Position numbers and translations under genes: made by a program. This document shows positions 5,215 through 6,203 of a DNA stretch of 6,203 nt, piece after piece. The stretch's first letter is position 1. Each line of letters begins with the position of its first letter. The stretch spans positions 1 to 6,203 of the forward strand of contig DMOO01000157.1 in NCBI GenBank assembly GCA_003456855.1, read 5' to 3'. This DNA comes from Sphaerochaeta sp. GTDB taxonomy: Bacteria > Spirochaetota > Spirochaetia > Sphaerochaetales > Sphaerochaetaceae. The notes under the pieces were generated by a model. It was given only the letters and a program-made list of their open reading frames with translations, was not told the origin of the DNA and did no database searches.

Positions 5215-5865
5215 ATGTCATCCGAATTGACTCGTTCCGAGAATTCATTACCTTCTGTGCCAACTCAACAGATAAATGTTGAGGCATCTGGTAATGGTTT
5301 CGCCATAGGAAACAATTATGGAAACATGATTATAAACCTCCCTCCCGAAGCAATAGCCTTATTACCAAACCTTCTTGGCAATCTTCAGTCTCAGGTCTCC
5401 CATATTGCAGAATGGACACAACTGAGCAGATCCATATTCAATGTCTTTGTTCTGAGAAACGAGAAATATGATAGAGGATCTTTTTCAATTTCTAAGCGTG
5501 TAGCCCTTACCCAACTAACTCCTGAATATTATCAAGAGTATTTCAGGCCGCTAACATCGGCGCTTATTGGTGAACTGCTTAATATGCCTTGTATTTTTGC
5601 AATTAAGAATGATGACTATATGACAGCTTATGAAGGCTGCCCGGCATTTCTTGGAAAACTGAAAGAAATACGTTGCCAGGAGGAAACAATACGATTTGAA
5701 TTTGAAGCTTTCTGTGCCTTTAAATCAAAGTTCATAAATGAGCATATTAGAGATTTTAATCTGGGAGTAACAACCGTAAGGAATCAACTTGATGTGGAAC
5801 ACTGGAGTATAAGAGAAGGCAATCTAATTCAGATTGCAGAAAGGCTAGGATTGGAAATCAAGTAG
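5215..5865 (+). CDS. Unknown protein of AAA_13 ATPase cassette, component 2 (N-terminal glycine motif)
   Basis: I cannot name the family of this 216-residue protein. Residues 1-19 are polar and probably flexible. Residues 20-42 hold the glycine-rich motif INVEASGNGFAIGNNYGNMI, sharing VEA, NG, A, G, G and I at matching positions with the C-terminus of component 1. A predicted helix follows (PPEAIALLPNLLGNLQSQVS). The rest looks like a mixed alpha/beta domain with no obvious nuclease or HTH signature. The C-terminal block, LDVEHWSIREGNLIQIAERL (about 192-211), is striking and may be a partner-binding or wHTH-like segment. GGGGAG upstream of the ATG at 5215 supports the start. It sits between component 1 (112-base gap) and the ATPase (54-base gap), the position of a middle or adaptor component in ABC three-component conflict systems; that role is inferred from layout only. 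Confidence 0.82.
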   Translation: MSSELTRSENSLPSVPTQQINVEASGNGFAIGNNYGNMIINLPPEAIALLPNLLGNLQSQVSHIAEWTQLSRSIFNVFVLRNEKYDRGSFSISKRVALTQLTPEYYQEYFRPLTSALIGELLNMPCIFAIKNDDYMTAYEGCPAFLGKLKEIRCQEETIRFEFEAFCAFKSKFINEHIRDFNLGVTTVRNQLDVEHWSIREGNLIQIAERLGLEIK

Positions 5866-5907
5866 CACAAGCATATACGCATACCAATCAGCACATAACA
5901 GGATAAA

Positions 5908-5918
5908 GGAGATAATCA
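5908..5918 (+). promoter_or_regulatory. Ribosome binding site of the ATPase gene, shared 11-mer copy 2
   Basis: AAAGGAG with GGAGATAATCA (5908-5918) lies one base before the ATG at 5920. It is identical over 11 bases to the site before component 2, while the flanking bases differ. This fixes the start of the ATPase gene. Confidence 0.72.
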
Positions 5919-5919
5919 A

Positions 5920-6203
5920 ATGGCAGAAAAAATCAAAACTTGTATCACGAAAATGACTATAAACGCCCCGACTTACTCAAATGTATCATTCTCGCCAACG
6001 ATGATAAATTTCCTTTATGGTAAAAATGGTACTGGAAAATCTTCTCTTGCCAGGTCTTTCAAAGATGGGTGTGCTAAGATGGAGTGGAAAGGCTCCCCTC
6101 TTTCCAATGAACAGGTGTTTATATACAACGAGGAATTTATCCAAAAGAATATACAAAGCTATGGGAATATTCCTGGAGTCTTTACCATCTCGGAAGTCAA
6201 TGC
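5920..6203 (+). CDS. AAA_13-type ABC ATPase, PrrC/RloC-like N-terminus (partial, runs off right edge)
   Basis: The 94 complete visible codons are the N-terminal lobe of an ABC-class ATPase of the AAA_13 family, which includes the ATPase halves of the anticodon nucleases PrrC and RloC and many phage-defence ATPases. Walker A is GKNGTGKSS (residues 34-42, K40 as the phosphate-binding lysine), preceded by the strand MINFLY. The segment VFIYNEEFIQKNI (66-78), then PGVFTISE (85-92), matches the characteristic 'VFN.dFi..n...gvFtlge' region of this family. Signature motif, Walker B, any coiled coil or zinc hook, and any C-terminal nuclease lie beyond the edge, so whether it is itself an anticodon nuclease cannot be said. 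The ATG at 5920 has AAAGGAG upstream. It is the third gene of the cassette and would power or gate the effector; ATP/GTP-sensing control is known for PrrC/RloC and only inferred here. Confidence 0.88.
   Translation, partial: MAEKIKTCITKMTINAPTYSNVSFSPTMINFLYGKNGTGKSSLARSFKDGCAKMEWKGSPLSNEQVFIYNEEFIQKNIQSYGNIPGVFTISEVN

Noticed and set aside
1..6203. CRISPR arrays, tRNA/rRNA genes, IS ends, reverse transcriptase or retron elements, integrase or att sites
   Set aside because: Looked for by eye on both strands. No regularly spaced long repeats, cloverleaf-like segments, transposase or RT motifs, or matching att-like repeats at the cassette edge were seen.

Overview
The window looks like part of a temperate phage or prophage genome. 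It has a leftward, moderately GC-rich DNA replication module (about positions 1-3971) and a rightward, visibly AT-richer block of three genes (about 4209 to the right edge) that reads like an accessory defence cassette. The replication block has the order DUF2800 nuclease-like protein, DUF2815 ssDNA-binding-like protein and family A DNA polymerase. In my experience this order is typical of phages and prophages of Bacillota (clostridial and related gut bacteria). No host gene is present, so the host assignment is inference.

The left block is all on the minus strand and is read from 3971 towards 1. It holds a sigma-70 region-4-like regulator with a cysteine cluster and a TTG start (3971-3462), a possible small hydrophobic protein (3354-3151), and a small helical protein of the kind often mislabelled 'rRNA biogenesis protein rrp5' (3218-2922). 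These are followed by the DUF2800 PD-(D/E)XK/Fe-S protein (2932-1799), the DUF2815 protein (1794-1216), a 45-residue single-pass membrane protein (1205-1068), and the N-terminal half of a family A DNA polymerase with its 3'-5' exonuclease domain (1001 to beyond the left edge). Most junctions from the small hydrophobic gene to the membrane-protein gene are tight or overlapping, and each has a good ribosome binding site. The regulator is separated from the rest by about 107 bases and the polymerase by 66.

The divergent gap (3972-4208) holds a convincing intrinsic terminator that works only leftward, towards the phage module. It also holds an AT-rich stretch with tandem and inverted repeats just upstream of the rightward genes.

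The right block has two proteins I cannot assign (297 and 216 residues) and the first 94 residues of an AAA_13-type ABC ATPase of the PrrC/RloC sort. The two unknown proteins share a glycine-rich motif (VEAxxNGxAxGxxxGxxxI). It lies at the extreme C-terminus of the first and near the N-terminus of the second. Genes two and three share an identical 11-base sequence in front of their starts. The simplest reading is a three-component, ATPase-driven conflict (anti-phage) system carried as cargo next to a phage replication module. The effector activity cannot be read from this window, because the ATPase gene runs off the right edge.
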